NCBI GenBank assembly: GCA_038496445.1
Contig: JALMLS010000376.1
Location: forward strand, 496,001-560,000
Length of the DNA stretch: 64,000 nucleotides
Direction: 5' to 3'
Origin: Trichosphaerium sp. ATCC 40318
Taxonomy: Eukaryota > Discosea > Flabellinia > Trichosidae
This document shows, piece after piece, positions 1 through 10,904 of this stretch; position 1 is the stretch's first letter, and each line of letters starts with the position of its first letter. Below the pieces are notes generated by a model. The model was not told the origin of the DNA. It saw only the letters and a list, made by a program, of their open reading frames with translations, and made no database searches. A program made the position numbers and the translations under genes.

Positions 1-104
1 CAGGCGGATCAAGCGGTAAAACAAATGAAATGAGTGTTGTGCCTGGCCATGGATCTATAATGACAAATATGGAATCGGATAACGACGCTACACAAACAAT
101 ATAA
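1..104 (+). CDS. C-terminal tail of a gene entering from the left (partial)
   Basis: The third forward frame is open from the window edge to a TAA at 102-104 and ends in ...SDNDATQTI. The first three bases (CAG) could be an intron acceptor. The visible 33 residues are Ser/Gly/Asn/Asp-rich and show no domain, so no function can be given. Support is only the open frame and its stop, followed by about 0.8 kb without coding potential. Confidence 0.4.
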   Translation, partial: GGSSGKTNEMSVVPGHGSIMTNMESDNDATQTI

Positions 105-912
105 GCTCATAGTAAATTTAAACATAAAATAATAAAACACTATTAAAATCTTAACCGCCTGTATTGTTGACGCTACTGTTCTATGTCAACATAATTTTTT
201 CGCCTTTTCATTGCGTACCGAGTTGGCAAAAACTGAAAAAATGCCAGAAACCTATGCAGTTTTTTTTGGTATGCTTTGGAAATATTTTCTTATAACCTGA
301 AGATGAATCCGCCAGTGCACAAGTAGATGGTTCTCTCTTCGCTTGTATTGTAGATATACAGCGACCCAGGTATCTTAAATGGAAGGTTTATTCAGTTACA
401 ATTAAAACTACGCAGTCTCAAGCGAACCCATCCCTTTTTCCTCAATGCAACGAGCAAAATGCATTGGTTTTGTGCTGTCGGTTAAATGCATGTCATTCCG
501 TCCACATCTCACTGTTTAATTTCCAATCTCTGAACGGGACACGCTAGTTACAGGCGCGTTCCTTTCCTTATTATACAATAGCCGCTGTGATGTTAGTGAA
601 ATGCGCAGATTTCAAGAAGAAGCGAAAATATAAGATTTAAAAAAAGGGTAATTCAAACACTATTGTGCAAAACCATTTCGCTTGGAAATATGGTAAACAC
701 GTGCCCAATAGAATATTTTAATATGGAGTTTTAAAATTAGGTACAAATACAAAAAAACGTATTTTGGGTTAGCGTCAATATAGCACTATCCACGTTATTA
801 ACGTCCAAAATAAAACCAACAAAGACAATATACTGCACAAGATTTAGGCTGGCAAAAATAAAAAAAATTATGACGACAACCAAAAACCATAAAATTTATC
901 CTTTAAACACAG
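105..912. other. Intergenic region, no gene seen
   Basis: This AT-rich stretch lies between the tail of the left gene and the start of the secreted repeat protein. I see no convincing ORF or RNA gene. It holds one CACGTG palindrome near 698. The promoter of the gene at 913 must lie here. Confidence 0.6.
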
Positions 913-2542
913 ATGACACGGCTCACTCTTATTGTATTTGTATTAGCACTTGGTAAGATATTATTTTAGCCTATTTATGACGTTATTATTCAACTTTACA
1001 AGTCGCCACGTGTAGTTTTTTGAAATTAACTAATTTTGTCTTAGTAGCTAATGTTGTTGTATCTAAAAACTGTATCTGTCTGAGCCAACCGGACTGCCTT
1101 TGTACAGAATTAAACAATGAATTTCCTACTTGCGATCTATGTACCGCTTGCGGTCCAATATTAGATGCTTGTACTAATGTCATTAACGCTGGTAATGTCG
1201 GCCAAGTCGGAACTGGCTCTAGTACGTATTTATTGAATTTTATTTATTGAAAAAAACCATCTAAGACCTTGAGGATTACAATGTCTCTTGTACATATTCT
1301 TACCTTAGCTTAGCGGAACCTACCCTCAACATTAACAACCAAGAAAGAAACTGTGTTGTCATTGATGGAGTTACTGTCAATGGAAACATCAACGGCGGTG
1401 GTGACGACTGTATTAGAGTTATCAACGGTGGTGTACTCAACGGCGATGCAAGCGGTAACTGGGGATCAGATTGTATTGAGGTAATCGGACAAGGATCTTC
1501 TATCACTGGACGTGTAAGAGGAGGTACTTAAAGATCTTTTTGTTATGTGAATTTTCTGGAAACGCAGAGCGTCGAGTTTGTTCCTTTTTTTTTTAACCTT
1601 CAATTTAAATTTGTTTTGTCACGTTTTGTACTTCGCCCTCTTATTTTGTCGACACTATAAATACAAATCGTGACCAACAGTTTAATCAAAAAACACCAAC
1701 CACACTCGACTCTCCTTGCGTCACGTTACGTGCCAAACAAAATATAGAAAAAACGACAAGTGCAGTGCTTTTTATTTTTGATCAATGTTTTGTTCTTTTC
1801 CAAATTATACTAAGTTCACGTGTAGACTCTCAAGAAGATTGCGTTCGCGTAAACGGAGGTCATATTGGCGAAGCAAAACTTGGATCAGGAAGAGATTGTC
1901 TTGTTGCTATTGACGCTACTATTGGTTCTTCTACAACGAACGTTGCTGTTGACGGTGAATCTCAAGTTGACTGCTTCATTATCTCTAACACAATCATCGA
2001 CGGAACTGTTACTGGTAAGTTCTATTTAACCCATGCCTAAAGTTCTTTGCGCTTATTCACTTTTCTCAGGTTCAAGCGACAATGATTGTATTGAAGTAAC
2101 AAGTTCCTCCCAAATCGATGGTGACTTGGACGGTAGTAACGGAGACGATATTGTATTCCTTCAAGAGTCTGAAGTCACAGGTGATGTTAATGGATTTAAC
2201 GGAAACGATATTGTCGCTGTACTTGATTCTGTTGTCAACGGTGATGTTGATGGCTTCAACGGTAAGCTCTTCTTCCTTTTCCTTTTTTATTTTTTTTGTC
2301 GTTTCGATCACGTGCTTATTTTCGCCTAAGGTGACGATGAAATGACTGTAACAGGTTCTTCGATTGGCGGAGATGTAACTGGTTTCAATGGAGCTGACGA
2401 AATTATTGTTTGCGACAACAGCATTGGTGGAAGCTTTGATGCTGGTTGGGGTACTGATGTTTGCGCCTCTGATCTTGATGCTGCCGCTCTTACTCGTTGT
2501 GAATCCAAACTTGAGTGTTATTCGTTTGATCCAAAGCCTTAA
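913..2542 (+). CDS. Secreted Asp/Gly-rich repeat protein, probable beta-solenoid
   Basis: Exon 1 gives a classic signal peptide (MTRLTLIVFVLA). Splicing at 955 joins it in frame to a Cys-rich stretch (NCICLSQPDC). The rest is built from about 20-residue units of the type NG-D-D-I-V-x6-V-x-G-D-V-x-G-F, four of them back to back between about 2130 and 2450. Looser copies with Cys (DDCIRVINGG, SDCIEVIGQG) come before. Introns interrupt between repeats: donors GTAAG, GTACG and GTACT, acceptors TAG and CAG. Regularly spaced Asp/Gly/hydrophobic positions suggest a parallel beta-helix with one turn per repeat. The Asp pattern resembles calcium-binding RTX repeats but lacks the nonapeptide GGxGxDxUx. 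It is likely extracellular. The function is unknown; an adhesin, matrix or ice-binding role would be speculation. Confidence 0.75.
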
Positions 2543-2784
2543 TTAAGGACGCTTGTACTATTTGTTACACTATATCATAAACACTATTACTTCTATCTCA
2601 TAACTACAGTTTGCTTATTGTTTGTACTTTTTTCTTATCACGCCTTAGCCTTACTCTTGCCTCAATTAATTGCTGTGAAATGCACATAACACTCGTCTAT
2701 TTTGATTATTTCGTTTAAGCGCTTCTGCACTGTTTAAGTTTGTTTGATAGTACGTGGTTAAGTATCAAGTTTTTACAGTTAAAC

Positions 2785-3973
2785 ATGTCAGAAGCAACTG
2801 ACGGAGAACGCCAAAAAGAGCTCATAGATACTGTACGTCCATTGACCATGTACTAGCGACACACAAAGGATTTTTTTTAAGCTAACGGCATCAAATAAAA
2901 AATGCTGTGAGATTTGGAAGTGTCTGTATGGCTCATTGGTAGATGGGAGGTTCTTGGGATGTGATAAAAAGGAGTTGGAGAAATTCTGCACTGAAAAAAA
3001 ACTAACTAAAGAGGCAATGGAGGGCGTATTAAAGCTTGAAGAAGATATGTACGCCCTTTTAATACATTATAAGTACAATTAAAGAGAAAACGATCCGTTA
3101 TTGGTTAAACTCGTTATAAAAGCCTTCCCAGTAACCCCACTGCGTAGGAATGACGCGTGTGTACTCTCATATAATACAATCTCTGAGGTGTCATTTATTC
3201 ACAACCGACTTATGTTTTCGATGATTAAACAAGACCAAAATGTTGATAGGTACGTCTAATCATCAGAACTGGTAATAAAACTGATTATTAATAGAATGGA
3301 TAACATGTTTCCTAAAGGCTCAAACGTTTTTAACAATATTCTCCCTAAAACACGCTATTTCGATATGTCATCGATGATAGAACAATACACATATCTTCTT
3401 CCTGTTAGAGCAATAGTTGCACTTGAAAAATGGGAAAAAGCTTTAAGTGACATCGAGAAACACTTGGAAAAACTTGAGAAAAAAAAACATTTGGATATTT
3501 TTTTGACAAAATCTATTTTTAAGTTGTTCGGTATTCCTCTTCAAGATGGTGATGAAAATGATATATCTATTAAACAACACGTGGCTTTTTTCAGGAGAAA
3601 AGAAAAGAATTGCTACACCCACTTTGTTATACCAGTAACCGCTGATAACATGGATTTCTTGGGACATTATGCTGAGATTCTTGATAAACAATATGACAGA
3701 CTAGGGAGCGATGACATTGGTGATGATGATGTTAAGTTTGATGATGAAGATGAAGGTCCTCCAGCTACACGTTTGAGAAAGAGGAAGGTAAAAGAAGCTG
3801 GTCTTAAGGCACCAGAAAAAGGTGAAGTTGTACCAAAGAAAGCAAAGAAAGGTAGTGCAAAAAAGCGTGTTTCTGAAGAACATAAAAATCAATCAGAACC
3901 ACCAGAAGAAGATGATAAACCTGGTGTAACACGTAGGCTCACCAGGAGTGCACGTCGCAACAAATCAATATAA
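2785..3973 (+). CDS. Nuclear basic protein of unknown family
   Basis: Start MSEATDGERQKELIDT, then three short introns. Two end at about 3085 and 3293, and the second of these is only about 36 nt. The reading frame is kept across all three. The N-terminal two thirds look globular and hydrophobic-helical (LLPVRAIVALEKWEKAL) with no motif I recognise. The C-terminal 100 residues are an acidic patch (DDIGDDDVKFDDEDEG) followed by Lys/Arg clusters (RLRKRKVKEAGLK, KKAKKGSAKKR, RRLTRSARR) that look like nuclear-localisation and DNA-binding tails. A chromatin or nucleolar role is an inference from composition only. Confidence 0.7.
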
Positions 3974-4217
3974 TCCGTCTACGAAACACTGATTTTTCTG
4001 TTGAATAGAGTTGTAATTGTAGATAAAATTTGTAAAGGTAGCTTTGTTGTAGTGTTGCCGGTTTGTACCGGTGCTTAATATTGACCAGTGTCATTAGTTT
4101 AATACTAGTTTGATAGTGGTAATATGTACATGGGCACAGAGTCAGTGTAATGTGAAGGTTGTTATTATAAAAACTATAATTACATAGCCATGTGCAAGTG
4201 AACTTTGGAACGACGTT

Positions 4218-5639
4218 CTACTCTTTAGCTGCATCCTTCGATTTCTTATTGCGTTTTGGAAAAAGTCTTTTTCGTGCTCTCAAAAGATGACTTTTAAACT
4301 CCTTCGAAACTAAAGTAAGAACAAAACAAATAACTAGATTGAGAAAAAAATGAGCACATTTATTAATACCTCTGGTGAGTAACTCACGGAACCTCCGTGA
4401 AAATCAATGAGTTGATCTTTGTCTATGTATTTTAGAAGGTCTTTTTCGTCATGAATAAGGCGAATCTTGAGATAATAAAACGTTAAGTGTTTGAGTGTTA
4501 AGTTTGTTTAGTACGGTACCCTAGAAAGTATTTTGGCTTTTATAAAGAGACGTAGTACTGAAATGAGTGCTGTGAAAAATATTGGAGGATTGAGTACCTA
4601 ATAAATATTGAGATAGATGCCAATACATTAAAGACTGTAAAAGAAAGAAAGAGCGTACCAGGATGCGTTGAGGTCTTTGTGGAAACTTGTTAAGGATTGG
4701 CATAAATTTTCTTTTATGCTCGATATCAAATTGTGCCCACGTGACGTTCTTCAAGTCCAACACCATACAAGCGCCATTTCTGTGGTAATCCATGCTATAG
4801 GAGTATTGATTAGAAGAGTCCACAACGAGTTTCGGGGCACCCTTCACTCATGAATGAAAGCACTTGAGTTGAAATCTATACTTTAGATTAGTCTATGCTG
4901 TGGTTTTATCGCAAAGCGTACCGCCCAGTCTATGATATCATCACGATCCATTGTCTTTGGGTCGTTCAAAGCAGAGCGATTGTACATGATCATGTAACCT
5001 TCCTTAGACCGACAGCCTGTAACAGTAAATAAAGTTCTTTGTGTATAAAAAAAACCAAAAACTGTTTTGAAAGCTACCTGGTACACATAAGAACTTTCCG
5101 CTGAGTACAATGTGATCTTTTAAACGCTTTGGTTTTAAGATACGCTTATACATTGGATCGGTAGTTGCCCACTACATGACAAAATAAGTACGTTTCATCG
5201 CAAACAAGCCTAAGAAATACCTCAAGAAATTCTCTAGCCATTTTTTCTGCTCTATCAATATCATACTTTCTTGCAAACAACATCGCAGCAAGAAGTCTAA
5301 GAAGATGTGTTTAAGATAACAGAATGCTCGCGTTTATAAACCGTGAATTTACCTGTCATGAAGGATAACTGATGACTCACCTTCAAGTGAGAGTCTAGCT
5401 TTGAGATCTTGTAGTACCAAGTACTCTTGTGGGAATAGTTCTTCTGCAAGCGTTGACGTTGGAAACTCTCCAATTTGTTGTTTCTACAAAACGCTTTTAT
5501 GTTCATGTCACATACTACCTTGTCTAACTAGTAAAGAGCGTACTGAACACGTTGGAGGGCTTGGCAAAGGCTGTCCTTTTATCTTCGACTTTGTCTTTAT
5601 TTTTGTAGTCTTCTTACTTTTTGAATCTGACGTTGCCAT
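4218..5639 (-). CDS. CRAL-TRIO (Sec14-like) lipid-transfer protein, intact copy
   Basis: A cytosolic lipid-binding protein of the Sec14/CRAL-TRIO family, which exchange phosphoinositides, tocopherols or retinoids between membranes. It starts MATSDSKSKKTTKIK with a Lys-rich leader. The CRAL-TRIO N-terminal helices are seen in LLAAMLFARKYDIDRAEKM. The lipid-binding domain is seen in GYMIMYNRSALNDPKTMD, GACMVLDLKNVTWAQFDI and, after an intron, RILVLNPPIFFTALISVL followed by IKAKILSRI and YIDKDQLIDFHGGSV. All exons stay open with GTACG-type donors. The exon joining GDDIIDWA-like sequence to the next block is my least certain junction. The last exon may end in a Lys-rich tail (stop 4218) or at 4281. 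The neighbouring HIT gene lies upstream on the same strand. Confidence 0.8.
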
Positions 5640-5868
5640 CGTGTGTTCAGTTGTGTTTAGGTGTGTCTGGTGTAATAATTATTTACCCGACATCCACGTT
5701 GCAAATCTCTCTGGGCTTTTAATAATCCCGAGAAACCATTGACTTAGGTATCTACGAGCTAAGTTCCGTTCGAAAGAACGTGGTCCACAAATGAGAGGAA
5801 AATCTCTAGGGCTCGCGTAATGAAAAAAAAAACTGAAGGCGCTGTGGTGTAACATGGTTTATTCGCTC

Positions 5869-6480
5869 TCATACGATTGCGTCTGCGATGTCTTTGGCTT
5901 GTTTGGTACCTTCATCGTGTTGGTACGATTTGGCTTCTTTTGGTTGAAAGAATCTTAAACCGTCCTTTTCAAAACGCCTAGGCGTAGGGTTAGCGGTGAA
6001 GTAGGTCGTAAAGCGTAAATCAAATGGTATAAGTGTCAATGTCGTTAATGTAAATCGGTTAAAAGTTATCGTACGGAATAACGTGTGCGTGGTAGTGAAA
6101 GACTAGGGTGTTTTAGTACACTTTAAGTTTCTAGTGATAATTATTTATCGTACCGACTTGTCCAGCAGCGGCGCAGTTGTTTTGGACAATATTAACACCA
6201 TCGGCGTTAGTTGCTTTTTTGACAGCGATCGCTACTTTTTTAGTTGCTACAGCTACTTCAGCCAGGATGTCGTCAGGGATAGACATTAAATCTGTACTGC
6301 TTTGAAATGACTACAAAGTTTTAGAAGGTAAAATATTGTTTTTTAGCGTCTACCTAGAGTATGGCCTTTATTGACAGGGTTTATGTCTAAGAACGCCAAA
6401 ACATTGGTTGTCTCATACACTTTGTAGCAAGGGATGCTTCCCTTTACTATGCGAGTAAATATAGTGTCTTCTGTGGCCAT
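5869..6480 (-). pseudogene. HIT-family gene, left copy, frameshifted and promoterless
   Basis: It has the same exon layout as the intact HIT gene at 8155-8771. The exon reading GHTLVISKQPYPDLMS in the right copy has lost 5 nt here (CAGTACAGATTT instead of CAGCCATACCCAGATTT, around 6292). This shifts the frame and reaches a stop within about 10 codons, before the histidine-triad exon. The sequence upstream of its ATG is not HIT promoter but the 3' end of the duplicated CRAL-TRIO copy. The exon encoding HYHAHVIP is still recognisable downstream. It is very likely a non-functional duplicate. A rescue by alternative splicing is possible but not seen. Confidence 0.8.
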
Positions 6481-6540
6481 GTGATGTAGGTTGTTATTAT
6501 AAAAACTATAATTACATAGCCATGTGCAAGTGAACTTTGG

Positions 6541-7925
6541 ACGTTGTACTTTAGCTGCATCCTTCGATTTCTTATTGCGTTTTGGAAAAAGTCTTTTTCG
6601 TGCTCTCAAAAGATGACTTTTAAACTCCTTCGAAACTAAAGTAAGAACAAAACAAATAACTAGATTGAGAAAAAAATGAGCACATTTATTAATACCTCTG
6701 GTGAGTAACTCACGGAACCTCCGTGAAAATCAATGAGTTGATCTTTGTCTATGTATTTTAGAAGGTCTTTTTCGTCATGAATAAGGCGAATCTTGAGATA
6801 AAACTTAAGTGTTTGAGTTTGTTTACGGTGGGTAGAAAGTATTTTGGCTTTTATAAAGAGACGTAGTACTGAAATGAGTGCTGTGAAAAATATTGGAGGA
6901 TTGAGTACCTAATAAATATTGAGATAGCTGCCAATACATTAAAGACTGTAAAAGAAAGAAAGAGCGTACCAGGATGCGTTGAGGTCTTTGTGGAAACTTG
7001 TTAAGAATTGGCATAAATTTTCTTTTATGCTCGATATCAAATTGTGCCCATGTGACGTTCTTCAAGTCCAACACCATACAAGCGCCATTTCTGTGGTAAT
7101 CCATGCTATATAAAAGTATTAATTAGAAGAGTCCACAACGAGTTTCGGGGCACCCTTCACTCATGAATGAAAGCGCTTGAGTTGAAATCTATACTTTAAA
7201 TTAGTCTATGCTGTGGTTTTATCGCAAAGCGTACCGCCCAGTCTATGATATCATCACGATCCATTGTCTTTGGGTCGTTCAAAGCAGAGCGATTGTACAT
7301 GATCATGTAACCTTCCTTAGACCGACAGCCTGTAACAGTAAATAAAGTTCTTTGTATACAAAAAAAAAAACTGTTTTGAAAGCTACCTGGTACACATAAG
7401 AACTTTCCACTGAGTACAATGTGATCTTTTAAACGCTTTGGTTTTAAGATACGCTTATACATTGGATCGGTAGTTGCCCACTACATGACAAAATAAGTAC
7501 GTTTCATCGCAAGCAAGCCTAAGAAATACCTCAAGAAATTCTCTAGCCATTTTTTCTGCTCTATCAATATCATACTTTCTTGCAAACAACATCGCAGCAA
7601 GAAGTCTAAGAAGATGTGTTTAAATAACAGAATGCTCGCGTTTATAACCCGTGAATTTACCTGTCATGAAGGATAACGGACGCTCACCTTCAAGTGAGAT
7701 CTAGCTTAGAAAAAGTACTCTTGAAATAGTTCTTCTGCAAGCTTGACGTTGGAAACTCTCAATTTGTTGTTTCTACGAAAGGCTTTTATGTTCATGTCAC
7801 ATACCTTGTCTAACTAGTAAAGAGCGTACTGAACACGTTAGAGGGCTTGGCAAAGGTTGTCCTTTTATCTTCGACTTTGTCTTTATTTTTGTAGTCTTCT
7901 TACTTTTTGAGTCTGACGTTGCCAT
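6541..7925 (-). pseudogene. CRAL-TRIO gene, right copy, degenerate
   Basis: Collinear with the intact copy at 4218-5639, but with several lesions. Exon 2 has a 1-nt deletion plus other small indels that close the frame. Around 7115-7125 the sequence reads AATTAATAC, giving an in-frame TAA before the MDYHRNGACMVLDL block. The last donor, AGGGTACCG in the other copy, is changed to ACCCACCG and has lost its GT. Middle exons (MYKRILKPKRLKDHIVLSGK) remain nearly identical, so the duplication or decay is recent. A short protein from the start exon is unlikely to be functional. Confidence 0.75.
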
Positions 7926-8154
7926 CGTGCGTTCAGTTGTGTTTAGGTGTCTGGTGTAATAATTATTTACCCGACATCCACGTTGCAAATCTCTCTGGGC
8001 TTTTAATAATCCCGAGAAACCATTGACTTAGGTATCTACGAGCTAAGTTCCGTTCGAAAGAACGTGGTCCACAAATGAGAGGAAAATCTCTGGGGCTCGC
8101 GTATAATGAAAAAAAAAACTGAAGGCGCTGTGGTGTAACATGGTTTATTCGCTC

Positions 8155-8771
8155 TCATGCGATTGCGTCTGCGATGTCTTTGGCTTGTTTGGTACCTTCA
8201 TCGTGTTGGTACGATTTGGCTTCTTTTGGCTGAAAGAATCTTAAACCGTCCTTTTCAAAACGCCTAGGCGTAGGGTTAGTGGTGAAGTAGGTCGTAAAGC
8301 GTAAATCAAATGGTATAAGTGTCAATGTCGTTATTGTAAAACGGTTAAAAGTTATCGTACGGAATAACGTGTGCGTGGTAGTGAAAGACTAGGGTGTTTT
8401 AGTACACTTTAAGTTTCTAGTGATAATTATTTATCGTACCGACTTGTCCAGCAGCGGCGCAGTTGTTTTGGACAATATTAACACCATCGGCGTTAGTTGC
8501 TTTTTTGACAGCGATCGCTACTTTTTTAGTTGCTACAGCTACTTCAGCCAGGATGTCGTCAGGGATAGACATTAAATCTGGGTATGGCTGCTTTGAAATG
8601 ACTACAAAGTTTTAGAAGGTAAAATATTGTTTTTTAGCGTCTACCTAGAGTATGGCCTTTATTGACAGGGTTTATGTCTAAGAACGCCAAAACATTGGTT
8701 GTCTCATACACTTTGTAGCAAGGGATGCTTCCCTTTACTATGCGAGTAAATATAGTGTCTTCTGTGGCCAT
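8155..8771 (-). CDS. HIT-family nucleotide hydrolase (HINT/Hnt-like), intact copy
   Basis: A histidine-triad protein that would hydrolyse AMP-lysine/phosphoramidate or dinucleotide substrates. Four or five small exons splice in frame. They read MATEDTIFTRIVKGSIPCYK, then VLAFLDINPVNKGHTLVI, then SIPDDILAEVAVATKKVA, NADGVNIVQNNCAAAGQV, the signature H-Y-H-A-H-V-I-P (HxHxHxx triad), and a C-terminal exon FEKDGLRFFQPKEAKSYQ. The length of about 140 residues matches the family. Introns start GTAGAC or GTACG. It is the only working HIT gene of the tandem duplication and the only one that keeps unique upstream sequence for a promoter. Confidence 0.9.
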
Positions 8772-9194
8772 CTGAGTAGTTTCAAACAAAAACAGATTAA
8801 GCCACGTTTTACGTGAGGTGCAGTATGTATAGAACTCTACACTGCGTTTTTAGGCGGAAAACGCTCCAACAGCTGGTTGAACAGCACGTCATGCGCACTC
8901 ATTGCGTCACGTACATTGGTGCACAACGACTTTGTTTCAAGTGCTCATCAGAAAAGCCTTAAACGTGTATTTACACAGCGGTTGTATGGAGAAGGAAGTA
9001 ATATTCTAAAATAGGGGATTAAGGGAGGTCGCACAAAGTCCATCTAACAATTACTGGTGTGCACTCAAAGTCTCAAACGGTTTGAATACGCCGATAACCG
9101 TGCTTGTGTTTCAGATAGACTGACGATAGAAAGACGATCCTTTTTTTTTGTAAAAAGGACAAAGCAGGCGTTTCACGTTTTTCTCGAGCTGAAT
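8772..9194. other. Divergent intergenic region HIT / G-alpha
   Basis: About 420 nt between the HIT start codon (minus) and the G-alpha start codon (plus). It must hold both promoters. I see no ORF with domain content and no RNA gene. Confidence 0.55.
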
Positions 9195-10904
9195 ATGGGT
9201 GGTGTATGCTGTGGAGAGCATAACGCGCGTACCAAGGCAGATAGGAAGATTAGTAAAGTACTAGCTCGCGAAAAACGTCGAAAAAGCGATGAAGTATGCT
9301 TATTACTTTTGGGCACGTGATTTTTTTAATCAAGCGAAGATTCAGAGTTTACTACAAACCCGACCTAACAAAATTATTACCAGGTCCGGGAGAATCTGGA
9401 AAATCGACTGTATTGAAGCAAATGACAATCATTGATAACTTGCGTGGGTTTAGAAAGGAAGTCTACCGCGAAACGGTTTTTTCAAATTGTATTACTCAAA
9501 TGAAAGTACTAGTAGACACGTTATTGAAGCTTGGTATACCTGTGGAGGATGAGAATAAGGTACATTAGAAAATAGAATGTATTATTATGGATTAAGCTAA
9601 CACGAACTGTTAATGCATAAAATTACACTGTACCCCAGTGATACGTGCAAACTTGTCAAAAAAAACGCGAAGCTTTTTTTGTCGATTTTTTTTAATTTTT
9701 TTCAAGGAGTACGTCAAGAAGATAAACAATATAAACGAAAATGGAGACGTATGGAGTGCAAAGGTTGCTTTAATGATAAAGGAGTTATGGGCCGACAAAG
9801 GGATAAAAAGAGTATTTACTATGAGAGATAGTTACTACCAATTGAATGATACAGCTGCATAGTATGTTATTCTCTGCGACAGATTTTGGAGATCTGTCAC
9901 GTGCTTTTTCACAAACGCATAAAATTTTTATTTAATTTTTGTGTAGTTTCTTTAATAACGTTGAGAGGTTTGGTCAGGCTGATTATGTGCCTACAGTAGA
10001 TGATATTTTACGGTAAGGGTTGTGGAAATGGAAATTTCCATTTTTCAGTGTAATTCTTTTTTGGTTTTTTTTTTCACTGCTTAAGTTTTAATTCGGTATA
10101 TAGTACACGTGTTAGGACAGTTGGTGTCAATGAAGTAAAGTTTAGAATGGAAGATTTCATTTTCAAAATGGTTGATGTTGGTGGACAGAGATGTGAGCGT
10201 CGAAAATGGATAAGATGCTTCTTGGATAATACAGTAACAGCAATAATTTTTTGTGTTGGTTTGAGTGAGTATGATCAAGTACGTTGTTTGATAATTACTG
10301 ATGCATGAACCTTTTTTGTTGTGTCTTTACTCTTTATAAGTACTGCGCTTATTTTTTATTTATCTTTAGACTTTGCGAGAAGAGTCCACTGTAAACCGAA
10401 TGGATGAATCTTTAAAATTATTTGGCGAGATGAGTAATAGCTCTTGGTTTAGCAAGACACCTTTTGTATTATTTTTAAATAAGGTGGACCTGTTTAAAGA
10501 AAAAGTACAACGTGTTAACTTAAATCAATGCTTTCCTTCATACACAGGTACACCAAAGAAGAATTTTACGTACATTTTTTTAACTCACAGTGTATTTCAT
10601 TTATCAATGTAAGCGTTTTGGATTCTTTTGTTGATACAATCATAGGTGGATTGAATTATGATAAAGCGTGTGTTTTCATTAAAGCGAGGTTTATGGAACA
10701 GAATCATTCACCACACTCTATTTATCCGCACTTCACGTGTGCTTTGAATACAGAGAATATAAGATATATTTTCAATGTGAGTTTTAATTTACTTTTTTTT
10801 TGTTTGCATTTGTTCTTTCTTTAACTTTTTCTTAGGTTGTAAAGGAGACGTTAATGGCACACTTGCTGAATAGTCTTGGTGTAAATGGCTTGCATGGTAT
10901 TTAA
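9195..10904 (+). CDS. Heterotrimeric G-protein alpha subunit
   Basis: A membrane-anchored GTPase that relays receptor signals. It starts MGGVCCGEH, with Gly2 for myristoylation and Cys5/Cys6 for palmitoylation. The P-loop is GPGESGKST, where most G-alpha have GAGESGKST. Switch I is RTRVRTVGV with the catalytic Arg and the Mg-binding Thr. Switch II is [12 protein letters not shown] with the catalytic Gln. The guanine motif is LNKVD and the TCAT box is TCALNT. The C-terminus GLHGI has no Cys, so it is not a pertussis-toxin-type site. About eight exons are joined in frame. The first intron (9313-9383) starts GCACGTG rather than GT, because only that splice restores LLLG|PGESG. The length of roughly 350 residues is normal. 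Other family members were not seen in the window. Confidence 0.93.

Larger units (their letters stand above)
4152..6480. repeat. Tandem duplication, left unit (A)
   Basis: The sequence from about 4152 to 6480 is repeated almost base for base at about 6481-8771, with scattered indels. Unit A contains a CRAL-TRIO gene and the coding part of a HIT gene, both on the minus strand. The right boundary falls exactly at the HIT start codon (6478-6480). Immediately beyond it the sequence changes to the left end of unit B (GGTTGTTATTATAAAAAC). Confidence 0.93.
6481..8771. repeat. Tandem duplication, right unit (B)
   Basis: Second copy of the 2.3-kb unit. Compared with unit A it has lost small blocks in the CRAL-TRIO gene: one base in exon 2 (CTCTCAATTT versus CTCTCCAATTT), further 1-, 3- and about 10-nt losses nearby, and a changed donor at the last intron. 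The HIT gene is kept intact. Unique sequence starts right after the HIT ATG at 8771. Confidence 0.93.

Noticed and set aside
2100-2460. RTX-toxin-like calcium repeats
   Set aside because: The repeat period is 20 residues and lacks GGxGxDxUx. The gene is a spliced eukaryotic gene with a signal peptide and no toxin domain.
5755-5830. tRNA-like stretch (CCGTTCGAAAGAACG with flanking stems), present in both duplication units
   Set aside because: GTTCGAA resembles a B-box, but no acceptor stem, A-box or anticodon arm fits, and conservation between units reflects the recent duplication only.
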